Shown piece after piece: positions 1 through 9,311 of a DNA stretch of 64,000 nt. The notes below the pieces were generated by a model. That model saw only the letters and a program-made list of their open reading frames with translations, did not search any database and was not told where the DNA came from. The first letter of the stretch is position 1; every line of letters begins with the position of its first letter. The stretch is from Pantoea eucalypti (GTDB taxonomy: Bacteria > Pseudomonadota > Gammaproteobacteria > Enterobacterales > Enterobacteriaceae): contig NZ_CP045720.1 of assembly GCF_009646115.1 (NCBI RefSeq), positions 2,418,001 through 2,482,000 of the forward strand, read 5' to 3'. Made by a program: the position numbers and the translations under genes.

Positions 1-2375
1 TCTCAGTGGTACGGCCATGAATGTCATATTGCCAGCGGATACCGTTCAGTTCTGTGACACGGTTATGCATCACGTGCGCGGCACTATGGCGATCCAGCGG
101 GTTGCCTGCGCCATCCCAGCGCCACTGTTCATTGCCCGGCTGTGCGCCGTCCTGGGACAACAGCCGGCCGGCGTTATCGTAGTTCCATAACGTCTGGCTG
201 AACGGATTATCGTCACGCTCTTCACGGATCAGGTTGTTGCCGTAATCGAAGTCGCGGCGACGGGACCAGACGCGCGGCGCAGGACGCTGCGCGTCTCCCC
301 TGAACACGTCACGGCGGCGCAGTCTGCCTGACCGATCATATTCACTGCGCATGGTCAGGCCGCCCTGTGTCCGGCTCAGTTCCCGATGCAGCGTGTCACG
401 AGTAAACTCGGTGACCGGCAGGTTGTCTAACGCGATGCTCAGTAAATGACCGCTGCCATAATAAAGCTGCCTGAGATTGCGACCATCCGGCAGTGTTAAG
501 GCTGTGCAGTTACCCAGCGCGTCATACTCCCACGCCAGTTTGCCCTGCTCTCCCTGTTCAGCAACGATGCGGCCCAGCGCATCATATTTAAATGTGATCT
601 CCTGCTCGGCCTGCTGGCTCCACTCCGCGTCAGACAGCGGCAGATGCTGCGACACTTTACCCAGCTGACCGCCGCCACTGTAGTGATAGCGCGTCTGGCC
701 TTCCGGCGTGGTCCGCGCCAGCAGTTGTCCCGCACGGCTCCAGTGGTAGCGATGGGTGATGGACTGAGGGTGCCCGGCGGCAAAGGTACGTGATACCGTG
801 CGGCCCGCTGCGTCATAATCATATCGCGTGGCAACGCCATCCAGCCCGACCTGAGCCAGCAACAGAGAATCCGCGCCCCACTCGAACTGATACTGCTCGC
901 CGTTCTCGTTTTGCAGCGCCGTCAATCGGCCACGGCTGTCCCAGCTTCGCTGAACCGTCTCACCCTCTGCATTGCGGCTGGCGATCAGTCGCCCGACGTT
1001 GTCGTAACGGAATTCACTGCGCTTGCCATCAGCCGATTCATAGGCCAGCGGCAGTCCACTTTCACTCCAGTGCAACCGCTCTTCCCATCCTTCTGCGCGT
1101 TCCAGCTGAAGAGGACGGCCTGCTGCGTCATAGTGATAACGGGTTTCTTCACCATCCGGCGCGATGACAGAGCTGAGCCATCCCAGGGGATGATAACGGT
1201 AGCGCGTGGTCAATCCTGAACAGTCGGTTTCACGGATAACCTGGCCGGCATCGTTAAACTCCCGGCGGTAGCTGTTACCCGCTGCGTCGATCTCCTCGAC
1301 AACCAGTCCGAATTCATCCCGTTTATAGAGCGTGCTTTGCCCGAGCGCATCAACAACGCGCTCAAGGCCATGATGGGGATCGTAATAGTACTTCGTGGTG
1401 GAACCGTCTGCTCCGGCAACCACTGTCGGCAGCGAACGGTGGGACAGCCATTGCACAGCCTGCACACCGCCGTCAGCATCTTTCTCTTCAATGCGGTTGC
1501 CCAGATCGTCATAGGTGAAACTCACCGCGTTGCCCAGCGGATCGATGCGGCGCGTCAGGAGTTCGTTTTCATCCCACTCATAACGCCACTTCTCGCCCCG
1601 CTCGTCGATAAAACAGGTGATGAGGCCCGCAGCATTCCAGTGATGTTCGCGCTGCTGACAGTCATAGGTTGAAACCCGCGTGATGCCCGCCTCAAGGTCG
1701 TAATGCATGTGGCAGCCATCACCGGTATTGGTGCGGTTCTCAACCACGCGCCAGTGATCCAGCTTCTGCCAGCGATATTCGCTTTCCAGCCCGCCGGGCA
1801 GCTGATGCCAGACCATTAACCCGTCGTCGTTGTAACGGAAGCGCCGCGACACAACGCCAGCGGCATCAGTGACGCTGGCAAGCTGGCCCTGTTCAGTGTA
1901 TGTCCAGCGCGTCAGGGACCAGTGCTGATTGCCATCAAAATGGCTGGCTGATGTCGGGCGCCGCGCGTGCTGTTTGTCGTCGTAGTGCAGCGTAACGTCA
2001 ATCGCCAGCGGCGCGTCATGAATACGCACCAGACGAGCCTGTTCATCCCACCCCATCTCCAGGGCGTTGCCGTACTCATCACTCAGTGAAGCCAGACGCA
2101 GCACCTGCGGGTCAGCAGCCGTGCGCCGGTACAGACGCCAGACCGCACCGTCGTCATCGGCAATGGCGATATCGCCAGAATCATTGCGCCGCACCATCAA
2201 CCCTTCGCTGATGCTGTAGAGCACCTCTTTTTCACCAGGAACGTCAAAGCTCAGCTCGCGCCCGTTGTCATCAAACCAGGTCGCCCGATTCCCTTCCAGC
2301 GTCAGGTAACTGTCAAACACCGTGGCCCAGCCCTGACCGAACAGGCCGGCGCGCAGGGCATGTTTTTGAGGATCT
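1..2375 (-). pseudogene. rhs: Rhs core, 3' portion of a broken PAAR-Rhs effector gene (runs off left edge)
   Basis: The minus strand is open from the left edge to about 2375 in the frame whose codons start at positions of 1 modulo 3. It reads as Rhs core: an entry segment with FGQGW, then many YD repeats (RYDYDAAGR, EFRYDN, KYDALGR, WEYDALGN), ending inside the window at GIRWQYDIHGRT. The conserved tip and toxin domain lie beyond position 1. There is no start codon in a sensible place: the N-terminus is encoded in another frame (2302-3159). Compared with other PAAR-Rhs proteins, including the intact one at 39858-44381, about 50 or more residues between the PAAR-proximal membrane region and FGQGW are missing. 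I infer an internal deletion plus frameshift near 2350-2375. Confidence 0.85.
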
Positions 2376-3159
2376 GACTGGGGCGACCACGGATCAGAGA
2401 AAGGCCGATCATCATCACAGCCAGGCCCGGCACCTTGCCGCTTTTGATCTCTCTGACCGTGACCGTTTCACCACCAATGATGACATTGGGGGAGACGTCG
2501 TCACTCACGGTGGCATCACAGGTGGTTTTATCCTTTGCGCGCACCGCAGGCTGGCCATTGATAAAGACACTTTTCGATCCCTGCGCCAGATATTGCGGTC
2601 CACTGTGTTTTTCACAGGCCACTTTGTCCTGCTCCAGCGGAGAGGTACCCGCATCGGCGGAGGCGACCGTAGGTTGCCACATTGCACTGCCAAACTGGCC
2701 CACCGCAGAGAGCAGCATGCCGCCGTAGTCGGCAAAGCTCTTCGGCGATTGCGGTTCCGGTGGCGGTGTCTCACCGGGCGTGAGCATCCCGGCCGCACGC
2801 ACGGCTAAAAGACCATTTACGTAGACGTTGTCTGAACCGCTGGATATCACTCCGGCGGGTGACGGCGGGAATATCATGTTTCCCAGCCCATCGGCCGCTT
2901 TGCTGATCTCCTGTGACAGACCCACGGCATTGGCCAGTATACCGCCAAGAATACCGCTGAGCAGGCAACTGTTACCCACGGCAGCGACACTCGCCGCTGC
3001 CGCCCCTGTACCCAGCAGTGGCGCTGCCGAGACGATAGCAGCACCCACTGCGGCACCAATGACGGCATACGCCGCACCTTCTGCCACAATGCTGGTGATA
3101 TCAGCAAAAATGCTGGAGTGAATGATCTCATCGCCCACGCGGGCCGCAGGATTATCCAT
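2302..3159 (-). pseudogene. PAAR and membrane N-terminus of the broken PAAR-Rhs effector
   Basis: The 285-residue open frame begins with the typical MDNPAARVGDEI start of PAAR-Rhs effectors. It has a long Ala/Gly-rich hydrophobic stretch (about residues 25-80), then PAAR-type loops (GSDNVYVNG, GSKSVFINGQPAVR, NVIIGG) between about 110 and 235. In the family this part sits on the VgrG tip, and its hydrophobic segments are shielded by an Eag chaperone. It then reads RGRPSQILKNMPCA and loses homology; the last 20 or so residues are out-of-frame Rhs core. Start chosen because it lies 3 nt after the stop of the eag gene. The protein as encoded has no cage and no toxin, so this effector is probably dead unless the break is a sequencing error. 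Confidence 0.85.
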
Positions 3160-3162
3160 AAG

Positions 3163-3603
3163 TTATGCTTTCCGTGGCGTGTTCAGAGTCAGGCTTTGTT
3201 TAAAAGCACTCCAGCGCTGTCCGTCTTCTTCATTGAATGGACGCATCGCGGAGAGCGTAAAAATCATTAAGGTGTTCGAGTCCGGCACCTGCGTAGCCAG
3301 CTGTTTCTGCCACACGGCCTGCCCATTACGGTCAAACATAGTTTCAACTTCAATTGCGTGTAAGGTGTTATCTACACCCGCCATCACGCGTACAAACTCA
3401 CTCTGCTGGATGTGACCCATCTGACTCCGCAACGTGTCCCACTGACGCTGGAATTCTTTTTCCGCATCACTGCCCTCAGAAATAACACCACGGCTTACAA
3501 CCCATGCCAGCCCACTGGCTTCGTCGCGGAGAATATTCATGGTGGTGTCCTGCCAGACAGCAGGAAAAAGCGCAAAGGCGCCCTCATTGAATTGGTAATT
3601 CAT
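3163..3603 (-). CDS. Eag-type T6SS effector chaperone (DUF1795/DcrB-like)
   Basis: 146 residues, the normal length of the single-domain DUF1795 family. Family features seen: an N-terminal strand region with a WQD motif (FPAVWQDTTMNIL), a central helix of the form EKEFQRQWDTL, and a C-terminal LMIFTLSAMRPFNEED segment. Known Eag proteins bind the transmembrane segments of PAAR or Rhs effectors in the cytoplasm and help load them on VgrG. It sits directly upstream of the PAAR-Rhs gene (3-nt gap), the position of a cognate chaperone. No signal peptide, consistent with cytoplasmic action. With its partner broken, it may be non-functional or serve another PAAR protein. Confidence 0.85.
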   Translation of the reverse strand: MNYQFNEGAFALFPAVWQDTTMNILRDEASGLAWVVSRGVISEGSDAEKEFQRQWDTLRSQMGHIQQSEFVRVMAGVDNTLHAIEVETMFDRNGQAVWQKQLATQVPDSNTLMIFTLSAMRPFNEEDGQRWSAFKQSLTLNTPRKA

Positions 3604-3661
3604 AATAGATTTCCATATGGGGAAAGTAAAAACGGGATGTTATTAACAGCAGAGGAATTAA

Positions 3662-4024
3662 CTATTTATTTTCATCATAATTGGGTGCGATACCAGTATG
3701 TGTTTCAACTAATCTGAATTTCTCGACCCAGCCATTAACCTGGTTTCCGTCATTGGCCACATACATTACGCTGTAATACTTTCCATATTCGACGTAAGCA
3801 TATAATTCATTGCCAGGCACCACAAAAACATCTTTTTCTGCACAACGGCTATCAGGCGCAGAATAAAACTGCAGCCGTCCTGACCCGCCAACCTTGTAGA
3901 CATTATCTGTATTGTCGAAACGCACGCCTTTTGCGTTGGCAGAATCACTCAACATCGGGCATGCGTTATTGGCAAGCACGGTCAGAGGCAATGAAAAAAC
4001 TATTAAAGGTAAAAATTTAACCAT
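3662..4024 (-). CDS. exported SH3-like small protein, candidate immunity
   Basis: The start at 4024 gives about 120 residues opening with a clear signal peptide (MVKFLPLIVFSLPLTVLA). A longer upstream frame exists but places the hydrophobic segment internally, so I prefer this start, which has an AGAG-like ribosome site. The mature part has a beta-rich pattern (FYSAPD, VYKVGG, YSVMYVAND, VNGWVEKFRLVE) like bacterial SH3 domains, which often bind peptidoglycan. It lies second behind a VgrG-linked glucosaminidase. A periplasmic protein next to a cell-wall effector suggests immunity, but the preceding gene (4111-4671) is the more direct candidate. I do not recognise a named family. Confidence 0.6.
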   Translation of the reverse strand: MVKFLPLIVFSLPLTVLANNACPMLSDSANAKGVRFDNTDNVYKVGGSGRLQFYSAPDSRCAEKDVFVVPGNELYAYVEYGKYYSVMYVANDGNQVNGWVEKFRLVETHTGIAPNYDENK

Positions 4025-4110
4025 AACTACTCTGTCATTTTTAACAATAATGATCACATCAGAGATATAACATAATTCAATTCCGCGCAACATATCACGC
4101 AGAACCCCTT

Positions 4111-4671
4111 TCAATCATCCGTATTAATCGTCATCATAATATGACTGACTTTTTTATGCTCTAACTGAAATGACATGCGTTTGTGATCAGCGTCATAATA
4201 TAACCAGTGTTGATTATCACTGTCATCCACTGTGCCCTGACCATATTTACTAACCAGCACATCCTGGCTATCGCCAGGTCCTACGCCTCTTGCTGTTTTG
4301 ATCGCAGGCGTGTTGATGGTGATCTGTGCAATAAGATAGCTGTCGATATCACGCTGCTCTTTTTGCCAGAACAGGTTTGCAGTGTAGATTTCAAAACCAT
4401 CATATTTGTGCTGGTAGTACTTATAGCTGATGTCACCGGCAGGCACATCGCCAACAAAGTTTTCACTAATCTGCGCGCCCACCTGCTTCTGAGTTTCATC
4501 GCTCCATTTATCACCTAATGTAAAAGGATGATTATTGATTTTCACGCTAAAGTCAGCGGCTGTTAAGGCTGCAGGGACTGTGAGGCTTGTCGCCGCAGTA
4601 GCCAGATTTACCTGAACGGCAGGGAACAGCAGCGCAAACGACAACACTGCCTTTCTCATAGAAAAAATCAT
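4111..4671 (-). CDS. exported protein, probable immunity to the VgrG-linked glucosaminidase
   Basis: Start at 4671 is favoured: AGGGA lies about 8 nt upstream and it gives a signal peptide (MRKAVLSFALLFPAVQ...ATA). The product is about 186 residues, periplasmic or secreted, with a C-terminal region holding DVLVSKYGQG and WLYYDADHKRMSFQ, a pattern common in small beta-rich immunity proteins. It begins 13 nt after the stop of the GH73 coding segment, so it is translated from the same message. A periplasmic location fits protection against a peptidoglycan-cleaving effector. The family is not one I can name; the immunity role is inferred from position and export. Confidence 0.65.
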   Translation of the reverse strand: MIFSMRKAVLSFALLFPAVQVNLATAATSLTVPAALTAADFSVKINNHPFTLGDKWSDETQKQVGAQISENFVGDVPAGDISYKYYQHKYDGFEIYTANLFWQKEQRDIDSYLIAQITINTPAIKTARGVGPGDSQDVLVSKYGQGTVDDSDNQHWLYYDADHKRMSFQLEHKKVSHIMMTINTDD

Positions 4672-4684
4672 TTTTATCAGTCCC

Positions 4685-5095
4685 TTATTTAAACTCAGGT
4701 ATGTCATAAGAAAGATTCGCATTCGGAAAACTGTCGAACATTTTCTTCATGCTGGTTGTCTGAGCAGTAGCCCAGTTAACATCTGTCGCATACTGATGTG
4801 TACCCGGCGAGGCCGGATTCCAGCGCATTTTATACAAAGTATTCTGACCAGAGCCAACAAACTTATCAGATATCCATTTAGCGCCGCCGTCAATCGCCTT
4901 TTCCGGCGTTGTCCAGCCCTGCTTATAGGCATAGTTAGCACCGGTTTTTACCGCATTGCCATCAAGCGCGCCGATACCGTACATATTGTAAACTTTGGTT
5001 CCATTAACCATGACACCTTTAGCTAACTCACTGGTGCCATTTCCCGTCTCCAGCGCGGAATGCGCGGCCAGGTATGCCTCATTGACATTATATTT
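4685..5095 (-). pseudogene. C-terminal GH73 glucosaminidase domain, frameshifted off vgrG
   Basis: This frame continues the C-terminus of the upstream VgrG after a single-base shift near 5085-5092. It reads NVNEAYLAAHSALETGNGTS, then NMYGIGALDGNA, KQGWTTPEKAI, NTLYKMRWNP and GTHQYATD. These are hallmarks of GH73 (LytD/Atl-type) N-acetylglucosaminidases, and the Glu in ALETG is the expected catalytic acid. The preceding VgrG frame reads TYLDAAKNI and then runs into an unrelated short tail. One extra A in the ATAATG stretch would restore a continuous VgrG-GH73 protein. An in-frame ATG at 5011 could start a fragment, but that would lack the catalytic Glu. Confidence 0.8.
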
Positions 5096-7401
5096 TTAGC
5101 TGCATCCAGGTAAGTTTGTTCCTGACCGGACAGCGTGCCTTTATCTTTAAGGAAAGTGCTCATATCCTCTTTGCTAATCCCGGCTGAGGAGGAAAGATCC
5201 ACAAACTGATATTTGTCTTTGCCTTCCATGTGGTTGGCAGGATCGACATATTTTTTAATATCATCCTCGGTTGCGTTTACAAAGCCTTTTTTGGTTTTAT
5301 CCCATTTCACTGGCGTGGCTTTAAGTCCTTTTTGCTTTTTGACCATTTCATCTACCGAGTAGTCATATTTGCTCTTCTTATCGCCAGAAGCAGAATTGGC
5401 CAACGGTGCAGCCGCCCCTTTCGCCGGTGCCGCCGCAGCCTTTGGTGCAGCGGGCGCGGCCTGGCCTTTTTGCTTCGGCGGGAACAGGTTCTCCACCGCC
5501 TGGCTGATGTTCTGTTTATGACTGGAGCCCGGTGCGCTAGTGCCTGGCTTCGCACCATCTGTGTTCAGGTTCAGTTTGCCGCCAGAGGTGGTGATGTGAC
5601 CATCGCCCTGCACGAAAATATTGAAGCCTTTACCCACAATATTAATCTGGCCATTCGCATTGAGTTCGATAGCGCTCTCTCCGCATTCAAGGCGAAGTTT
5701 AGTGCCCGAACCCACAACATAGGTATCGACTACCGCATCAAGCTTGCCTTTACCGGTCAGCCGCTCTTCGCCCCCTTTTACGCCGTGGACGCGATTGGTT
5801 TCGACCCGATACAACTCATTGCCGCCCGCATAATGGCTGTGATTGTTGGCGACGGAATGGCTGGCGTCATTTTTAACATGGGTATCCATGTTTTTCTGCG
5901 CCTGGATCCACAGGTGTTCCTCACCCGCCTTATCCTCAAACCTCAGCGCGTTCGCCGTGTCCGCCGTGCCATCCTTCGACCGGCTCAGAAAACCCATCTG
6001 CGTCGCCGCCGCCGGCAGCGCCCACGGCGGCATGCTCGCCTCGTTGTACACCCGGCCGATGATCAGCGGACGGTCCGGATCGCCGTTGATGAAGTCCACC
6101 ACCACCTCGTCGTTGACACGCGGGATCTGCACCCCGCCGAACCCCTGGCCCGCCCAGGCGCTGGAGACGCGCACCCAGCAGGAGCTGGTGTCGTCGCCCT
6201 TCGCCAGACGGTCCCAGTGAAATTTTACCTTCACCCGCCCGTAGCGGTCGGTCCAGATGGACTCGCCTTTCGGCCCCACCACCTTCGCGGTCTGCGGACC
6301 GTGCGTTTTCGGCCACGGCGTCTCCGGCGGTGTGCGGTACGTCACCGACGACGGCAGCACCGTGAAGCTGATGTTGTGCCGGCTCTCGCCGGTGTCGCCG
6401 CTGGCGTAACTGTTCTCGGCGAAGTCATAGGTCGCCGAGGTCACCAGGTATTCGCCGTTGTCGCTGAAGTGCGGTGCGTTGATGATGGCGAAGGTGAAGC
6501 CCGGCGCGATGCCGGTGGCGGTGCCCGACCCGCTGACGCTGTGGTGCTCGGCCTGCCCCACCTCCTGACGGATGCGCGCGTAGGACTCGCCGTGGCTGTG
6601 GTCGACAAAGTGGCCCGGCCAGTCGTAGACGTCCACCGAGCCCGGCACCGGCGACGCCGGGTTCTGCCGCGCCTGCAGCATCCACGCGTTCGGTTTGCGG
6701 AAGTCGTAGTCGTCGGTGCTGTAGATGCCCGGCGTCACGCTCTCCGCCAGCGACCACTGGCTGATGCCCTCCTCCGTCACCACGCCGCCCGACGGGGTGA
6801 CGTGATAGGCGATGGTCTCATAGCCCGGAAACGCCTGATGCTGGTCCGGCGCGTCGCACAGCACCAGCGTATGCCTGTCCGCCTCGTGGCGGAAGAAGTA
6901 GTAAATCCCCTCCAGCTCCATCAGGCGGCTGATAAAGTCCAGGCTGCTCTCCTGATACTGCACGCAGTACTCCCACACCCGGTAGCTGCCCGCCAGGCGC
7001 GTCTCCACGCTGACCGCGTACTCCTTCAGCAGCGTCTGCACAATCTGCGGCACCGTCTGGCTCTGGAATATGCGCAGGTTGCGGTCGCGCCGCATCGGCC
7101 ACAGGTCCGGCTCAACCGTCAGCTGGTAGACCGCGTAGCGGGTGCCGCTCAGCTCCTGGCTGCGCACCGCCACCCGGGTGATTTTGCCGTTGAGGTAGCG
7201 CGGGCCCAGCGCGTTCATCAGGCCGTCGGTCGGCAGCGTAAAGGTCACCGGCTTGCCCAGCAGGGCGTGACGGTCGATGCGCGCGTCGGTGGCCAGCAGT
7301 TCGGCGGTGAGCATAAAGGGACGGGACAGCGTCTCGGTGCCCGTGAGCGTATGGAACAGCAGGCCGTCCGCCGGCAGCTGTGCAGTAATGCGTGAGAACA
7401 T
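5023..7401 (-). CDS. vgrG: VgrG spike protein with linker and start of a GH73 effector domain (truncated by frameshift)
   Basis: 792 codons as read. Residues 1 to about 590 are a complete VgrG: gp27-like N-terminus starting MFSRITAQLPADG, OB-fold region (SIWTDRYGRVKVKFHWD, SCWVRVSS), and the gp5-like beta-helix. An Ala/Pro/Lys-rich linker follows (about 625-660), then the first part of a glucosaminidase domain. This is an evolved VgrG: the spike carries its own toxin. The last 20 or so residues are out of frame and the catalytic Glu is lost; the rest of the domain is in the next frame (4685-5095). The same MFSRI start is used by all vgrG copies here. The spike part may still work. Confidence 0.9.
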   Translation of the reverse strand: MFSRITAQLPADGLLFHTLTGTETLSRPFMLTAELLATDARIDRHALLGKPVTFTLPTDGLMNALGPRYLNGKITRVAVRSQELSGTRYAVYQLTVEPDLWPMRRDRNLRIFQSQTVPQIVQTLLKEYAVSVETRLAGSYRVWEYCVQYQESSLDFISRLMELEGIYYFFRHEADRHTLVLCDAPDQHQAFPGYETIAYHVTPSGGVVTEEGISQWSLAESVTPGIYSTDDYDFRKPNAWMLQARQNPASPVPGSVDVYDWPGHFVDHSHGESYARIRQEVGQAEHHSVSGSGTATGIAPGFTFAIINAPHFSDNGEYLVTSATYDFAENSYASGDTGESRHNISFTVLPSSVTYRTPPETPWPKTHGPQTAKVVGPKGESIWTDRYGRVKVKFHWDRLAKGDDTSSCWVRVSSAWAGQGFGGVQIPRVNDEVVVDFINGDPDRPLIIGRVYNEASMPPWALPAAATQMGFLSRSKDGTADTANALRFEDKAGEEHLWIQAQKNMDTHVKNDASHSVANNHSHYAGGNELYRVETNRVHGVKGGEERLTGKGKLDAVVDTYVVGSGTKLRLECGESAIELNANGQINIVGKGFNIFVQGDGHITTSGGKLNLNTDGAKPGTSAPGSSHKQNISQAVENLFPPKQKGQAAPAAPKAAAAPAKGAAAPLANSASGDKKSKYDYSVDEMVKKQKGLKATPVKWDKTKKGFVNATEDDIKKYVDPANHMEGKDKYQFVDLSSSAGISKEDMSTFLKDKGTLSGQEQTYLDAAKNIMSMRHTWPRIPRWRREMAPVS

Positions 7402-7441
7402 GATGATTTCCCGGACAGATGGTAATCGGTGAATTAACCCG

Positions 7442-7467
7442 GGTATTGCCCGAGGTCAGGCAATACC
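7442..7467. repeat. 9-bp perfect inverted repeat in the leader of the vgrG-GH73 gene
   Basis: GGTATTGCC at 7442-7450 is mirrored by GGCAATACC at 7459-7467, with an 8-nt loop. It lies 41 nt upstream of the vgrG start and downstream of the decayed gene at 7593-8655. No T-run follows on the minus strand, so it is not a clean intrinsic terminator; an mRNA leader hairpin or protein-binding site are alternatives. Confidence 0.5.
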
Positions 7468-7592
7468 AGAGGGTCAGACAAGCGTCTTTTATTATTGCAG
7501 CGGATCATATGACGAGTTAAAAATAGATGCCTCAATACTCATTGCTACGAGGCGGAATGCCAGCTAAAGATGTGTAACTGGCAAGATTACTA

Positions 7593-8655
7593 TTATTTCA
7601 CGTTGATATTCAGGGTCGCCAGAATAATTTCTACGCAGCGTTTGTTCGCTTCGAAGTGATAACTTTTATCATTTCTGTGCTGCCCTACCAATTCAACGTA
7701 GCACCACAAGCCTGAACAATTGAATATATAACTCTGATAAAAGGCGCGCATTTTCTCTTCGTCGCTGTAGAGTTCACCTGTACAGGTCGATAATGATCCC
7801 AGCGCAGCATTGATATCATTAGGAATGGGTTCCAGCTCGTTTGCCACCAGCGTGACCGAATGCTCATGGTCCCGGAAACGTTGCGTCGACTTTTCAAAAG
7901 CATCCTCTGCGGAATGGCATACGGTACCGGAATAAAAGCAAAAATTAATGACCCCGTAATTCACACCATCTATAGTGTGATCGACGATAAGCCTGTTCTC
8001 AGCAATAACGCTGGCATGCCAGGAAGCAGGTATTTTAAAAGCGTTTTCCCCATCCAGGTTAACCGAGGTCAGCAACTCCGCCATGGCCAAGTTACTGCGA
8101 TGCAGCTGATTCCAGTTAACCACTGTAAAATAGATTTCATTGGCAAGCGAAGGATAGTCGCGTGCTGCACAGGACGCTTTTAATAAGAGGTAGTTCCCAC
8201 CGCCGATCTCCCGATTGTAATCTTTTTGAACAGTGTATCGTGAGATCACTTCGTCACCGGAAGCGTGCGTTTTTAGGGTCAATACATCTGCAAAAATACC
8301 GTTTTCTGAGGCCTTACCGACAAGACGGCGGTGCAGAATTTTTTCGCCCATCATGGCGAGTTTTTTAAACAGCCAGTCAGACGCATTCATCTCCCACTGG
8401 CAGCGTTCATACGCGGCCCAAACTTCCAGATAAGGTGAGTCATCCGTGGTTAAGTAGCGACCGATATTGGTTAAACCGACACCAGGGAACGCAACCGGCT
8501 CCAGTTCCGCAGGTTTGAGGCTTTAAGGAAGCACAACCCAGTAATGAGCATTTCTTCTCTGGCCGATGTATAAAGGCATTTCCAGAAGCGTTGTTCGATT
8601 TCTTCTTTAGAGAAACCCGGCGTAAGGGGAAAGTATAGTCCGTTTCAAAATTCAT
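7593..8655 (-). pseudogene. decayed gene of unknown family with two frameshifts
   Basis: The longest intact frame (start at 8390, 265 residues) covers only the C-terminal three quarters. Reading upstream, the frame extends through LEPVAFPGVGLTNIGRYL and LEVWAAYERCQWEMNASDW to about 8530. Before that, a second frame gives PGFSKEEIEQRFWKCLYTSA, and the first begins MNFETDYTFPL at 8655. Two small indels (near 8628 and 8530) therefore split one gene of about 354 codons. There is no signal peptide or transmembrane segment. I do not recognise the family. A more degraded copy lies at 37690-38030, each time just downstream of a paralogous membrane-protein gene, so the two genes form a module that travels together in this island. 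Confidence 0.7.
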
Positions 8656-8675
8656 AGCCTGTTTCCCTTCTTAAT

Positions 8676-9128
8676 TTAATTCGCTAGCCAGATGCCGTAA
8701 TAAATCACTATAGAGCCAAGAGAAACCACGCATTTTGCAAAGATGAGCATGCCAGGCACTAACTTACTGGCAGTAGGTGAAATTCGGGCATAATTATCAG
8801 CATTATATTTTTTTTGAAAACCCACAACCCCAATAAATAAAGTGCAAATCATGATAATCATAAACTTTATGCCAAGAATAAATATAAAAGAAATGCCTAT
8901 TTCTTCCATTAAATCTCCAGCAAAATCATTACTAAACCCGGGAATAGCTAACACTAATCCTTTGAGCGCAAAGGCAAGTACTACAATACCAACCAGCACA
9001 CCTACAAACTTCTTACCAAATCCTGCCCATTCTTTTTTATTATAAAAATCCTTTCCGTTCCAGACATAATAAACCGTTACAATCCAGAAAAATAAAAATG
9101 CTATAAATTTCATGTTAGAATCAACCAT
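8676..9128 (-). CDS. polytopic inner-membrane protein, paralogue of 38038-38490
   Basis: Start at 9128 gives 150 residues, the same length as its paralogue, with matching N-termini (AFLFFW) and identical C-termini (SLGTIVIYYGIWLAN-like). Four hydrophobic segments are visible: about 5-22, 35-60, 80-105 and 125-147. A conserved polar stretch (KKYNADNYRRFSP-like) sits before the last helix. The family is unknown to me. Small membrane proteins in T6SS islands are often immunity proteins against membrane-acting effectors, but no effector adjoins it; its consistent partner is the decayed gene downstream. Confidence 0.7.
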   Translation of the reverse strand: MVDSNMKFIAFLFFWIVTVYYVWNGKDFYNKKEWAGFGKKFVGVLVGIVVLAFALKGLVLAIPGFSNDFAGDLMEEIGISFIFILGIKFMIIMICTLFIGVVGFQKKYNADNYARISPTASKLVPGMLIFAKCVVSLGSIVIYYGIWLAN

Positions 9129-9136
9129 ATCTTTAT

Positions 9137-9301
9137 TTAACCGCCAACTAAAACCGTTGCGCAACCGTTGATGATAGCACCATCTGCACCACCATTGCTT
9201 CCAGATTTTTCTGTACTATCCCTTTCACCAAAAAACAGGTTGTGGAGGGGTTTTAATGCAATTTTTACATTAATATCGCCTGTCAACATTGCAATCATCA
9301 T
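9137..9301 (-). CDS. 54-codon ORF ending in a PAAR-like Gly-rich tail
   Basis: This short frame begins at paired ATGs (9301) and ends IINGCATVLVGG just before the membrane-protein gene. The ending resembles the closing strand of PAAR proteins (TVFIGG). A similar but more diverged short frame (GGGLSNIAIISGYITILAAN) precedes the paralogous membrane gene near 38500-38620, which argues that this is part of the duplicated module. It may be a decayed PAAR tip or a small real gene. Confidence 0.4.
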   Translation of the reverse strand: MMIAMLTGDINVKIALKPLHNLFFGERDSTEKSGSNGGADGAIINGCATVLVGG

Positions 9302-9311
9302 TCATAATAAA

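Noticed and set aside
5230..7395. A very long plus-strand open frame (over 700 codons), with similar ones opposite the other vgrG genes
   Set aside because: Antisense of GC-rich vgrG; the product is Arg/His/Val-rich with no domains and recurs wherever vgrG does.
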